Shown one piece after another: positions 1 to 10,086 of a DNA stretch of 64,000 nt. This stretch comes from Mimachlamys varia (taxonomy: Eukaryota; Mollusca; Bivalvia; Pectinida; Pectinidae), in NCBI GenBank assembly GCA_947623455.1, contig OX392532.1, positions 28,060,792-28,124,791 on the forward strand. Direction: 5' to 3'. How positions within the stretch are numbered: the first letter of the stretch is position 1; every line of letters starts with the position of its first letter. Under the pieces are notes generated by a model, which was given only the letters and a program-made list of their open reading frames with translations, did no database searches and was not told the DNA's origin. Made by a program: the position numbers and the translations under genes.

Positions 1-1110
1 AAAGAGTTTGGCTCTATGTCGGCTGCTGAGCGTCATATCATGGAACAGCACACTTCCTATGGATGGAAGTGTGTATACTGCGGGTATATCTGTTCACGGG
101 CGGACGGCAGACATAGCCGCTGCACGAGAGGTGAGCAGCCGATATCCACCAGATGTTTCAACAGGCTGGATGGGTGTGAAGGGGAAGAGGCATTACAGTG
201 CTACGAACGGTTTAGAAAGGAGGAAGCATGGAAGCGGTTGACTCGTATTTCAGGAGAGTCCATGTATGCCCGGACCAAAGACCGAAGAGATCGCAGGAAT
301 GGGACTTCATCTAGATCTGCATCAGCGAAGGGGACTTCGTCCAGAACACAAGCCTGGAGTAGGGAAGTGGACAAGGGCCCGTGTCCCTCCCTTGTGAAGT
401 CAGTAGCCCTTGTGAAGGAGAGCGACCAGATGGATAGATCTAGGAAAATGGCAAGGTCGGCGTCATGGACTAGGTCTAGGTCCCGGTCAAGGTCAAAGTC
501 TAGATCTAGGTCAAGGTCAAAGTCCAGGTCTAGGTCAAGGTCAAAGTCTGGGTCAAGGACCCCTATACTATCCCGGCTGATAAAGGAAGCTAGTCGTGAA
601 CATGTTCAAAGAGAGGAACATGATGCTATTTCCTGTCAATCCACATATGGTCCCTTATCCACTAGTAAGGAACCTGTCGGGGAGGGCTTCCTTCAAAAGG
701 ACCAACTTAGAACAGAAACTGAAATACAAGATAAGTTGGCCAACAACAGGAAAAAAGCCATGGCAGATCGTTTGAGGTCAATAAGCCAATCAGCTATAAC
801 ACTTGACGTTGGGGGAAAAGTGTTCAGGACATCATTGCAAAGCCTGCAGGCTGATGCAAATAGTGTATTTGCCGCCCTCACTGAAGATCGATTGGGTTAT
901 AGTGGAGAGAGACAATTTTTCATCGACAGGGACCCAACCTTTTTCGAACACATTTTAAACTATCTCCGCAATCGTTGTGTGGTGGACACTGGAACTCTAC
1001 CCCGGGATACGACCGACATAAAGAAGCTAATCCAGGAGGCCCAGGAGTTTCATCTCGCTGGATTTGTCCAGGTCTTGAGGAACCATTTGGAGAAACTCAC
1101 ATTTATCTAA
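1..1110 (+). CDS. RS-repeat protein with KCTD/T1-type BTB domain, probably carried by the retroelement
   Basis: This is a single open frame with its first ATG at 16, but the frame is also open from base 1, so the N-terminus may be cut off. From ATG 16 it encodes 364 residues. Residues 19-36 have a C-x2-C-x10-H-x2-C pattern that could bind zinc. Residues about 148-182 are Arg-Ser repeats (SRSRSRSK units) encoded by a 24-bp tandem repeat. Residues about 260-360 form a BTB fold of the K+-channel tetramerisation (T1)/KCTD kind: LDVGGKVFRTS, then FIDRDPTFFEHILNYLRN, then a leucine-rich C-terminal part. KCTD-family BTB domains usually oligomerise and recruit cullin-3; RS tracts usually bind RNA or splicing factors. 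Their combination here is unusual. The ORF lacks introns and lies just upstream of a polypurine tract and LTR. It could instead be a host retrogene beside an LTR. Confidence 0.8.
   Translation, partial: KEFGSMSAAERHIMEQHTSYGWKCVYCGYICSRADGRHSRCTRGEQPISTRCFNRLDGCEGEEALQCYERFRKEEAWKRLTRISGESMYARTKDRRDRRNGTSSRSASAKGTSSRTQAWSREVDKGPCPSLVKSVALVKESDQMDRSRKMARSASWTRSRSRSRSKSRSRSRSKSRSRSRSKSGSRTPILSRLIKEASREHVQREEHDAISCQSTYGPLSTSKEPVGEGFLQKDQLRTETEIQDKLANNRKKAMADRLRSISQSAITLDVGGKVFRTSLQSLQADANSVFAALTEDRLGYSGERQFFIDRDPTFFEHILNYLRNRCVVDTGTLPRDTTDIKKLIQEAQEFHLAGFVQVLRNHLEKLTFI
466..561 (+). repeat. 24-bp in-frame tandem repeat encoding the RS tract
   Basis: About three to four units of a 24-bp repeat (core AGGTCAAGGTCAAAGTC) encode repeated Ser-Arg/Ser-Lys dipeptides. 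The unit length is a multiple of three, so changes in copy number keep the frame. Confidence 0.9.
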
Positions 1111-1707
1111 TTCTTGGTGACATTTCACATTTAAACTGACTGTACGTGCATCAAACTGTTACTCGCGCAACAGGAAGTTGTTCGCGCATCAGACTATTAC
1201 TCGCGCAATAGGAAGTGATTTCTTCAGTGACTGTGTTATTGTTGATTGATACATGTATTGTGAATGTGTTCATTTTATTTTGATTTTCTGTATTTTCATT
1301 AATAACATTCAACAACCGTTCATAAATGTTTAAGTATCTTATCACTTTCATGAGATTTATGACTTCATTATTTTTCTCATCATTCACATGTTATCATAAA
1401 AAATTGTTTCCATGATTGATAGTTATCATTTGTGTTTGTTAAATTTTGTTTGAGTTTATTAAATTACAACAGACATTCATTTCTATTGTACAAATTAATT
1501 CTCTGTTACATAAGTGTACTCAATTTATTGCTTATTGTTAGTTTATCCAAATTATTTACAATTGTTGATTTGTTAATGTTTAAGAGCTCTTATGAAATTG
1601 TACATAGTAGTAAGTCTTCAATCATTGTTTTATAATATGAGAGTCTAATTAGTCATCTAAAGTTGTGTACTTACTGTCCTTCTAATTTGGGACAAATGCC
1701 GAGTCTT

Positions 1708-1716
1708 GGAGGGGGG
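1708..1716 (+). other. Polypurine tract
   Basis: A nine-base purine run (GGAGGGGGG) lies three bases before the TG that opens the LTR. This is the usual position of the plus-strand primer of LTR retrotransposons. Confidence 0.65.
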
Positions 1717-1719
1717 CAA

Positions 1720-2269
1720 TGTAACAAATTATTGTCTCACCCCATATGTAACTTTAAATGTAATTATTGTTTTAATTATTGCTTATTTTCTTATGTTAAT
1801 TGTTGTTTCTTTATAACACAATATTATTTGAAGTATTAAAAATAGTCGTCTGCTACAGCCTAGTACTGTCCCTCTGGTGTGTGATTTACCTGTGCCATGC
1901 TTGACTGCCTACCCGGGGTCAAGCATGTGCATCAGGGGTCAAACCCCAGTGTGGACAGGTAGAGCTGTAGTAGGCCTCAGTGGTGTGTTGGCGAGCGAAC
2001 TGAGAACACCTATTGTTACCAGACCAGCACTATAGAATGTCACAGGCCCAGATTTGGGTAAGTTTCACCCACATGTTGTGGTGAAGTCCACCAACAGATC
2101 TGGGTAAGGTTCACCCTGGGTGAGGATCCCCTGGTGAAAGTGTGGTGGACTTCACCGCGGTTGTCCATTATGTAATACCTTGCCAAATACAATGTAAATG
2201 ATAAATAAAGGTTCAAAACGTTAACTACTGTGTTGTGTGGTGTTTGCTGTAGGGTCCACCGTGGTGACA
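1720..2269 (+). mobile_element. 3' LTR (U3-R-U5)
   Basis: The segment is 550 bp, opens with TGTAAC and closes with GTGACA. A polyadenylation signal AATAAA (2204-2209) lies about 60 bp from the 3' end, fitting an R/U5 boundary near 2225. The interior has strong secondary structure: 10-bp inverted arms CATGCTTGAC/GTCAAGCATG at 1896-1927, a direct repeat (GGGTAAGNTTCACCC) at 2055 and 2102, and inverted GTGAAGTCCACC/GGTGGACTTCAC arms at 2081-2156. There is no second copy in the window to confirm the ends. Confidence 0.6.
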
Positions 2270-2692
2270 CCCCAAAACTAAACGTCATCACAATATATAC
2301 AAGCCACACCGACCCGCTCCTTTCACACACCTTTTATTGGTTCTATATGAAGCGTCCATACTCTACATGTACTTTACCATGATTTTATCCGTTTATCATG
2401 TCATGATGACTATACACATGTAAAACCTGTTCTATTTACACGACATTAGCAAACTACAATTGAAATGATGTTATATTCCTTAATTCAAGCAGTCTATTTT
2501 CAGCTTTTGAAGATATTGTTGGGGTTTTTTTTAAACATACACAACTTTGAACATGTGTTATGAAACGCAATCATTTCATTTTATTGTGGTCGATTGAATG
2601 ATTTGAGGAATTATTTCTGGATTTAACAACGTTTAGAAACAATTCGACACAAATTACCTGATCAATCCTGCGTATGACATCACATACTTTAA

Positions 2693-2736
2693 TGACGTCA
2701 TTGTGTGACGTCAATGTTATATACTGTGTGACGTCA
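2693..2736. promoter_or_regulatory. Cluster of three perfect CRE palindromes in a sulfurtransferase intron
   Basis: TGACGTCA occurs exactly at 2693-2700, 2706-2713 and 2729-2736, just beyond the splice donor of the last visible exon. TGACGTCA is the CREB/ATF full site. Whether it acts as an enhancer is inference; a decayed tandem duplication would look similar. Confidence 0.45.
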
Positions 2737-2753
2737 TTAGTACCTGTATTTAC

Positions 2754-4373
2754 CTTTGGACTAGGCACTTCACAGGACACCGTACCACCAGCTGACTTCC
2801 ATTTCTGCCAACCACCATCCAGGATGGAAACGCTTTTATGTCCGAACAACTGATAGAACACAATGTAAACTATTAGAATAGAGAAACAATCTGAATAAAT
2901 AACCGTAAGTAACTAGGGAAATTATAATACCAGCAAACTGAAGATAGTATATAATGACCATGGTGTTGATATCCTACTTCGGGTTGTTCGTCCATTGATC
3001 ATTTTACGTGATGAATATATAGTGAAGTTCCAAAAGATTTTTTTAAAATATTTTTTTTCTTTTGCTATATATATATTCTTTGCATACATCCATTTTTTTC
3101 ATTATTTTGTTTGATGATATATTTTGACAATCTTGGTCGGATAGAAATATCCAGAACTTGACATATTCCAGGGAGGCCGGAGAGAGCTAGGTGAGCTAAC
3201 ACCTGGATACTGAAGATGGAATACACCAAGCTTTAACGCTACCTTAAACGTCCACCACGCGCGTCCTGACAGGAAGTATCCGCATGCGTCGGAGTCGCTG
3301 TAGACGATCACGTGAGAGTCCGTGTCGACGCCTACTGCTCTAACGCTCTCCTGGAATTCGTTGGAGTCGGGAATGTTACGGGGGAACATTTCAGTGTGTT
3401 TACCCTCCATAGTGCTAAGGTACAACGCCCCAGGTATGTGTTCTCTGTGGACAAAGGTTGTGATCGATAAATTAATCCAGTGACTGATTAGTGCAGTGAT
3501 TAATTAAATGATTGATTGATTGATTAAGTGATTGATTGGCTCAGTGATTGATTGGTGCAGTGATCGATTGATGAAATGATTGATTAAGTGATAGATTGGT
3601 GCAATAATTGACCGATTAAGTGATTAATTGATTCATTTAGTGATCGATTGGCTTAGTGATCGATTGATTCAGTGATCGATTGGTGCAGTGATCGATTGGT
3701 TTAGTGATTGATTAAGTGATAGATTTGTGCAATAATTGATCGATTAAGTGATTAATTTAGTGATCGATTGATTCAGTGATCGATAGGTGCAGTGATCGAT
3801 TGGTTGAGTGATTGAGTGATTAATTAAGTGCTTGATTGGCTCAGTGATCGAGAGGTGAAGTGATTAAGTAATTAATTGATTAATTTAGTGATCAATTGGC
3901 TCAGTGGTCGATTGATTCAGTGATCGATTCATTCATCAATTTCGTTATCGATTGTTTTATCGACTGTTTTAGAACAAACTCAATGTTTTAATTTGATGGA
4001 CCTTTTTATGGTTAACTCGTTTTTGTTTATGCTATTGAAATATTATAATCGAATACGTTGACTTTAAGAAATCAATTCATTAATTCAAATCTAGAGAGTG
4101 AACGATTTATTCAGAGAAATACTAAGTGATTGATTCAAGGTTGTGGGCATTTAGGGACGAAAAACAACGTGATGTTATTGTTTATACTATCTTAGCCAGG
4201 GACGTATTCTCGTGTAATGGATCGTATATATAGACCGCTACTTACTTGGTATACTGCTCTCTCATGTTTTTGCTGCTTGACCAGGATACGTCAAGGATGA
4301 CCACTTGACCGAGATCGTCTCTGGTCATTTTGTCCTTGAGCGTTTCTACACTTATCAAACTTGGATGAGTCAT
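2754..4373 (-). CDS. Mercaptopyruvate/thiosulfate sulfurtransferase, N-terminal rhodanese domain (3' part absent)
   Basis: Three exons on the minus strand join in frame: 4246-4373 (ATG at 4373), 3243-3444 and 2754-2849, with donors AA|GTAAGT, AAG|GTAGCG and AAG|GTAAAT. They encode about 142 residues. Family hallmarks are VVILDVSW, EHIPGALYL, SHVIVYSDSD, RAWWTFK and FGHKSVSILDGGWQKW, as in the non-catalytic first rhodanese domain of two-domain sulfurtransferases (MPST/TST). These enzymes move sulfane sulfur to thiols or cyanide in mitochondria or cytosol. The catalytic cysteine loop (C-R-x-G-V/T-T) lies in the second domain, for which no exon is visible between 2270 and 2754. The next sequence to the left is the LTR element, so the rest of the gene is either beyond position 1 (element inserted in an intron) or lost. 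The start codon is the first in-frame ATG; an N-terminal targeting peptide is not evident. Confidence 0.8.
3473..3960. repeat. GATTGATT/GATCGATT minisatellite in a sulfurtransferase intron
   Basis: About 490 bp built from variants of a unit such as AGTGATCGATTGGTGCAGTG, with many GATTGATT and GATCGATT tetramer multiples. It fills most of the intron between the exons ending at 3444 and beginning at 4246. Confidence 0.85.
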
Positions 4374-4635
4374 CGTGAATACTTCAAAATAGACAAAATG
4401 AATAAATAAATAAATTAATTAATAAAATAATGGAAATGCAATGATTATATATTTTTAGTGGTTAAGATTTTTTTCAATGATACTGGGATTTTGAAATGTT
4501 CGTTTTAACAAATTTTAAATTACAAGAGGACAAACGGACTTGCATCGTTCACCTGACATTAATGTCACACGTACAATCCTAAGATAAAGCCACAAGTAAA
4601 ATGTTTCTGTTTGATTCAAAAGATTCAATTAAAAC

Positions 4636-5029
4636 TTTAAAGGCCCAATATACGTAACTTTCGGCAAAACTTGATGCGAAAATCAAGCCTAATAACTTAT
4701 TATATTTATGGATTTAGTTAAGATTAACTGATAACAGAAATATCCAAGATGACTTCTTACGCGGTAACCGGTACGGCAGCAGTTGAAACTCGGTATTTGT
4801 AAACACGCGACCACTTCGACTGCCTTCTACCTGCGGTTTGTTATTGAAGTGGGCCCCACCTGAATTGTTTTCAATTCTTTGGATTTTTCTGTCAGGCGTT
4901 TCTTGTTAGTTACCGCTCAGGTTTACTTCTTTATGGGCTTATTTTTGCATGGTTATCAACTGGATTTTTTTTCAGAATTTTTCAGATTAACGAAAAATTT
5001 CCTGAAGTTACGTATATTGGGCCTTTAAA
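4636..5029 (+). mobile_element. TTAA-flanked MITE, copy 1
   Basis: This non-autonomous element of about 390 bp has near-perfect terminal inverted repeats AGGCCCAATATACGTAACTT and is bordered by TTAA on both sides (4637-4640 and 5025-5028). TTAA target duplication is typical of piggyBac-type transposition. It holds no ORF of note. An internal landmark is GTGGGCCCCACCTGAA, containing the palindrome GTGGGCCCCAC. Confidence 0.9.
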
Positions 5030-5608
5030 CATATTATACCTGTAACTTTGAAAGTCGAACAGTTATAAATATCCCAGCATGCTTCAGGCCAAATATCTTA
5101 GCCTGTTTGAGAGGAAGTCTTTTGAATGTTTTTTACATATATAAGCCCTGACAAGGTCACAGATATATAGTAGTGGGATGAGCTATATTCGTGAAAGGTA
5201 AAAAAAAAATATCTGACAATCATTTCATAGTGACATAGGTCCGTGCCTAGCCCCTGTGATGTGACCTTGAAAATGAGTCAAGGAGCATTTGAACAAACTT
5301 GTAGCCCTTCATCCAAGCATGCTACAGGTCCTATATATGTAACCGTGGCCTTTGGTTATTGAGAAGTTGATTACAGTAAAAAAAAAGGTGACGCCAAACG
5401 GACGACGGAAGACGGACGACGCACCACGGCATAAGCTCACGTGATCCGTCGGGTCAGTTTGGTTAAAGAATTGATTTTCCACGGTCTTTGAAGCCGACAC
5501 TATTCACCAGGTAAAACTTTGGGGTAGGGTTACGATCCTTAATGGGCTGTAGCGTTTGTTTTCAAATGCAACAATGGGGAATAACAGCATTTTCTCGTTG
5601 TGCTGCAC

Positions 5609-5701
5609 TTAAACTCATTCACCCTTGGAGACATATTGGAACGCCTCCAAATCAAAGGTTGGAATAGTCTATTATGAACTTTCCAGAGGTGAATAAATTA
5701 A
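5609..5701. repeat. 90-bp hairpin MITE (CATTCACCCCTGAAG family), copy 1
   Basis: Diverged copy of a self-complementary element that opens AACTCATTCACCC and closes GGTGAATAA, with the central motif AAAGGTTGGAATAGT. The same pattern occurs at about ten other sites in this window. Confidence 0.75.
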
Positions 5702-5945
5702 ATCACATGAACACCTTTAACATCAGTCTTCAAATACTTCACGTGACGTTGCGATGTCTTCTATATAAGTAATGAACTTACTGAAACGTTATTCCACCAA
5801 GACTAATTTTGTTAAATGCATGTAAAATCAATGCTTAGGACAAATGTCTCCGGTCTTACAACTGACGTTTCCAAACGTATTATGGGGGATACCCGTAAAC
5901 TTTTGACAGAACAAGTCCCTCGCCAAATGAATCTTTCCTTATTTC

Positions 5946-6062
5946 AATCAGATTAAAATCGTATGTTGATCTCCGCGCCGTTCCGTAAACTTTTCTCTGT
6001 TGACGCAGCAAAGAGAAGTTAACGGAACGGCGAGGAGATCAAGATATAATTTTGATCAGATT
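5946..6062. repeat. Foldback element with arms of about 50 bp
   Basis: The left arm (AATCTGAT-type end, GATCTCCGCGCCGTTCCGT, AACTTTTCTCT) is matched by its reverse complement on the right (AGAGAAGTTAACGGAACGGC, GAGGAGATC), and the ends ATCAGATT match outward. The loop is only about 10-15 bases. It is probably a small MITE. Confidence 0.75.
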
Positions 6063-7324
6063 GTCTTTCCTATTTGTTACGGATTACATTTCCTGCCTTT
6101 CCTTTGCCGTCTGAAATAATTGTTACAAACATATCTCACGGAAAGCTTTGCGTATTTGTTTTGCGGCGATATGACCCCTTCCAACCCAAAACTATCGCAA
6201 GAATAACTTGAGAAACGTGAATAGAATTTAGACCACAACAATACGTTTTTAAATGAATGAGTGATAATTCATTTAGCAAATGAATAAAAAGTGTTTGTCT
6301 TCAAATGAAATTATAAGAAATGACAACATTTCCCCAAAATATAAATGCTGCATAAAAAAAGAAGTTGTATTTTGCCTGCATAAGTGTACTAAACTCGAGT
6401 CCGAAGAAAGATGCGTAAAAGGTATTTAGCCAAGAGATTGGCCAAGATGTGCAAAGGGGGGTAAGTCATTCACCGCCCGAGGCTGAGTGTGGAGGGGACC
6501 TAACTCGGTACAGTATTATCAACTTCCTGTTTTCTTCGTCAAGTTTATAGCTTATAACCGAACTTAATAAAACAAAAACAAACAAAGCAACATGAATGTG
6601 ACATCGGAGGAATATGTGTAAGTTCAGAGTCTACCGATCTGATAAACATTCCGAACGTACCCCTGGGTAAATGGGGGTGTACAGTTGATGCTTCAATCCC
6701 TACCTAGTTAGTTAGCTTCTGTACTGTAGGTAGATCTAGATATCAAATATATGTATGACTATTATTGTACGTTAACATTGCTAATTAATCAGTTTACAGA
6801 CACTATCTTTAGGTATAAATCAACAAAAACGTGTACGATAGTGAGAGGACAAAAACTGCTGGAAAACCGTATCCACATACCTGTATCTCCGAGAAGAATA
6901 ACTCTTATCAGTGTTACAAGGGAGGTAACTCATACGAACTCGTGTAACAGATGTAATAAAATCGATAAAACATGATTTGGACATGAGCTTGGTATACTTC
7001 AACGTACAATGACGTTTTTCAATTGCTTCCTGTAAGAAACAGTTTTTGTTAAACACATTATGATAAATTAACTGGGAAAGAAAAAGAAAATCAATGCCGA
7101 GCATTTCAACTTTCATCGTCTGCTATAAGTTTATGTAAAGATTGAGAGGTTAGACAAGATTTTGATAACGCGAGGATGGTAATCCCTCAGAAGAGAAAAT
7201 AGAGAGTCTACTGATAGAACTACTTGAATTTTACAGTAAGCTTTTATTGCTCGCTAATATTGATCGAACCCACATATATTTTATAAATACATAACTATTA
7301 TAACGTGACCCTATGGTTAAGCAC

Positions 7325-7545
7325 ACAGGGGCCTGATCATTTGTTACAGCTAGTTTTGGACCTGAACTGAGGTGTTAAGAGTAATTTCACACTTTTTTTG
7401 GGTTTGCATCAATTTTCGATAAAAATGGTAGCTTTACATGGGGGCGGGGGTGGGGGAGGGTGGTTAGATCGATTTTCGATAAAAATGCACCCCCTCAATG
7501 ATATAAAAGGGCTAAAATTATAAATTAATTATAACATTACTGCTT
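7325..7545. mobile_element. Decayed member of the ACAGCTAGTTTTG MITE family
   Basis: The end GGCCTGATCATTTGTTACAG followed by CTAGTTTTGGACC matches the terminal repeat of the element at 9859-10086. Two internal copies of ATTTTCGATAAAAATG follow. The right terminus is not evident. The G-rich run at 7440-7460 lies inside. Confidence 0.5.
7440..7460 (+). other. G-quadruplex-capable G tract
   Basis: Four G runs (5, 5, 5 and 3 long) are separated by single bases, which meets the usual G4 folding pattern. It is isolated in AT-rich DNA inside a decayed MITE, so no function is implied. Confidence 0.6.
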
Positions 7546-7867
7546 ATTTCATAACGCTCTACTCGACAATACCTCATTTTTGGATTCAATGCAGAGTGTT
7601 CGCCTCTAGAAGTGATGAGGAACCTCGAAATTGTCAACAAGAATTATGACTTCGAGGTTCCACAATAACAGAAGATGTCAAATATACGATAATAAACACG
7701 GAATAGAAGCATCGGAACACTCTAAGGCATATATCATACGACTATCTAGGCAATGGGTGCTGTCTCCATGCCAGGACATACCCAAACTCCTTAAACTGGA
7801 AGTTATTATATTTCCTGCTTAACATATCAACATATACACAGGTTAGCAGGTTCTAATAGCCATCATT

Positions 7868-8190
7868 GATATCCAGGGGTTACGTTTACCTTCGCTCTCT
7901 ACACCCCTGGAATATGTAAGGGCAAAACTGAAGGTTCCGTGTTCGCCAGCTTATTGATGAGACAAGAAGACTGGTTCGACCTTTTGATGAACGTCAGAAG
8001 GATCTCGTGGTCACATAACGGTAAAAATTGACAGGCTTTGAAGTCGGTCGCGATTCCTTTGTACTCTTCAAATGACAAGCATGCAGCATAGCGGTTGGTT
8101 AGATTTTTTTTTACCTGAGCTTGCCTTCAGTTTTGCCGTGACACATTCCAGGGGTTGAGAGAGCGTAGGTGATCGTAACTCCAGAATATC
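7868..8190. mobile_element. MITE with long terminal inverted repeats of about 65 bp
   Basis: The left end GATATCCAGGGGTTACG continues through CGCTCTCTACACCCCTGGAA to GGCAAAACTGAAG. Its reverse complement closes the element (CTTCAGTTTTGCC, CATTCCAGGGGTTGAGAGAG, CGTAACTCCAGAATATC). The interior is about 190 bp without coding signal. Confidence 0.8.
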
Positions 8191-8987
8191 GAGGATGCTA
8201 AGAGCTGTTAAAGGGCGTTGATATTAAAATAGAACCAAGCCAAACCATCCTGAATGTAAAGCTAAACAAGGCGTATTCGATGGCTGAACTATGTATTGTA
8301 CTTAATTATATGAGACCTGGAGGAAGTATGTGTGCAGACGGTAAAACGAACAAACTGTAAATCAAGTTCGCCCAAAAGTATACGTACCTGCTGTCCCTGG
8401 TTCCACAGTCAGCACGGGCGGTGCAGAACATTTGTCAGCTATAATGAACTTCAACATTAAAACGTCATACTTAACTGGTCCTATTGACATACAAACCCAT
8501 CCAGGCCTGACGTCAGAGAGTCACGTACACACACAAAAAGTCACTGAATACATACATGTACTATGTATTTATTAGTCTTTGTGTATATGACATCCATACA
8601 ATATGTGGATGCACTCAGCGGAACCTCTGTGAAGATCGTACACGACTCAAGTTCTTTATTACCACTCATCATTGTAAACATATAATATACAGTTTATTTG
8701 CATATATATACACAATGTTTAAAAACTGCTACGAAAGTTTGTGGAAATACCCATAGTTGTGTATATCTAGCTTAAGAAACAAGTTGTACAAATCCAAAAT
8801 TACCTGGTCACGTTTCAGGGTCGTTTGAATAATGAGCCATACACATACAGCTCTTTACTAATTTGATTACGAACACACGTATACACCACTTTGCGTTCTA
8901 GGTTCCTTGTGGATATCATTCTCTGTTGATTTTAAACTTAACTTATCATAAGAATGAAAAAATCTAAAATTAATTTAAAGTTTCGTT

Positions 8988-9110
8988 TATCAGTTTTGCA
9001 TAATAAACATGCATACAAACATAATTGCTTTTGAATTATAGAAATTATACTTCATATTTTTATTTAAAATATCATGTATCAGTTTTGCATAATAAACATG
9101 CATACAAACA
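8988..9110 (+). repeat. Two-copy direct repeat
   Basis: The block TATCAGTTTTGCATAATAAA plus CATGCATACAAACATA is present twice, at about 8988-9023 and 9077-9112, about 88 bp apart. It looks like a local duplication. Confidence 0.8.
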
Positions 9111-9277
9111 TATTAATTAAAAAAATGTACGAATAATATAGCATCGACATCGATAAAGCACCTATAAATGTTAATAAAATCGCTATAATACAGAATGAGA
9201 TAATTCTATCCATACAATGTACGACTAATTTAATGCAATTAGAGGAATATACAAGTTAATACTTGTAGAAGAAAAGT

Positions 9278-9361
9278 ATCGTCGGAAACACACGGTACAC
9301 TTCTCTGACGCTTGCATATATATGTAGGCGTCAGAGTAATGTAACGTGGGTTTCCGACGAT
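9278..9361. repeat. Hairpin element, CGTCGGAAAC family, copy 1
   Basis: An 84-bp near-palindrome with outer arms ATCGTCGGAAAC/GTTTCCGACGAT and inner arms CTCTGACGC/GCGTCAGAG around an AT loop. Related hairpins lie at 11927-11979 and 13495-13568. Confidence 0.8.
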
Positions 9362-9858
9362 AAAGAAAAGTTACTCTCCAAATATAATAATTCTATTAGT
9401 CGGATCCTTGCAATATAATTTTAAAAGAATGCAAATCTTTTGAAGACAGACAGGGACAGGTCACATGGATATTTGAAACTAAACTAGGGTGTATAAGAGT
9501 ATTTTTACATGTTTTAGGGGTTTAGATCGACTTCCGGTATATACGAGAAGGATGGAAAGCTTTCGATTTCGGAAAGTCGATTTCACCTAGCTTTCTTAAA
9601 TAAAAAATATTTTTAGTTGATGTACCAACTTAGTACCTGCGCTACAAATGTAATATTTCCTCGCTGGTAACATCATTGAAGCGCTACCATAGTTAATTCG
9701 TCCAGAATCCTATCAAAATGTTGTATCTAAGCTTGGAAAAACACATCTGATCACATTTGAATTGTTCATGGAGGCGAACTCCTCGTTAAAAGGTCAGGAT
9801 CACTGTCACTACATCTACAATATATCATAGGGACCTGATAATATGTACAATATATCAC

Positions 9859-10086
9859 AGGGACCCGAGAATCCGAGAATTTGTAACAGCTAGTTTTGTA
9901 CCCAAAATAAGGTGTTTAGATTAAATATGACCAATCAGGTGTACCCCCCCCCCCCCCCGCACACACACCTGATTGGTCATTGGTTAGCGAAAATTGATCT
10001 TAACTTCCCAAAAGTATAAAATTAAATTACTTTCAACATCTAAGTTTATGTCAAAAACTAGCTGTTACAAATTATCAGGTCTCTTT
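9859..10086. mobile_element. MITE with ACAGCTAGTTTT terminal repeats, enclosing an inner palindrome
   Basis: Ends AGGGACCCGAGAATC..TTTGTAACAGCTAGTTTTG and CAAAAACTAGCTGTTACAAA..TTATCAGGTCTCT are inverted relative to each other. Inside, GACCAATCAGGTGT and ACACCTGATTGGTC flank a run of 15 C residues (9944-9958). Related ends occur at 7325, 12364-12515 and about 32006. Confidence 0.8.

Larger units (their letters stand above)
1..2269 (+). mobile_element. 3' end of a probable LTR retrotransposon (truncated by window start)
   Basis: An intronless ORF ends at 1110. It is followed by about 600 bp of AT-rich non-coding DNA, a polypurine tract (1708-1716, GGAGGGGGG), and then a segment that begins TGTAAC (1720) and ends GTGACA (2269), as LTRs begin with TG and end with CA. 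A polypurine tract directly before TG marks the internal side of a 3' LTR and would not be expected beside a solo LTR. No reverse transcriptase, integrase or gag is visible; they would lie left of the window. Ty3/Gypsy-type is the likeliest class from the TGTAAC end, but this is inference. Without the second LTR and target-site duplication the boundaries are provisional. Confidence 0.65.

Noticed and set aside
1151..1387. 78-aa minus-strand ORF downstream of the RS-BTB ORF
   Set aside because: It is an Asn/Ile-rich translation of the AT-rich stretch before the LTR; nothing supports it.
6751..7116. Overlapping ORFs on both strands
   Set aside because: Neither shows domain motifs or codon bias; they look like chance open frames in AT-rich DNA.
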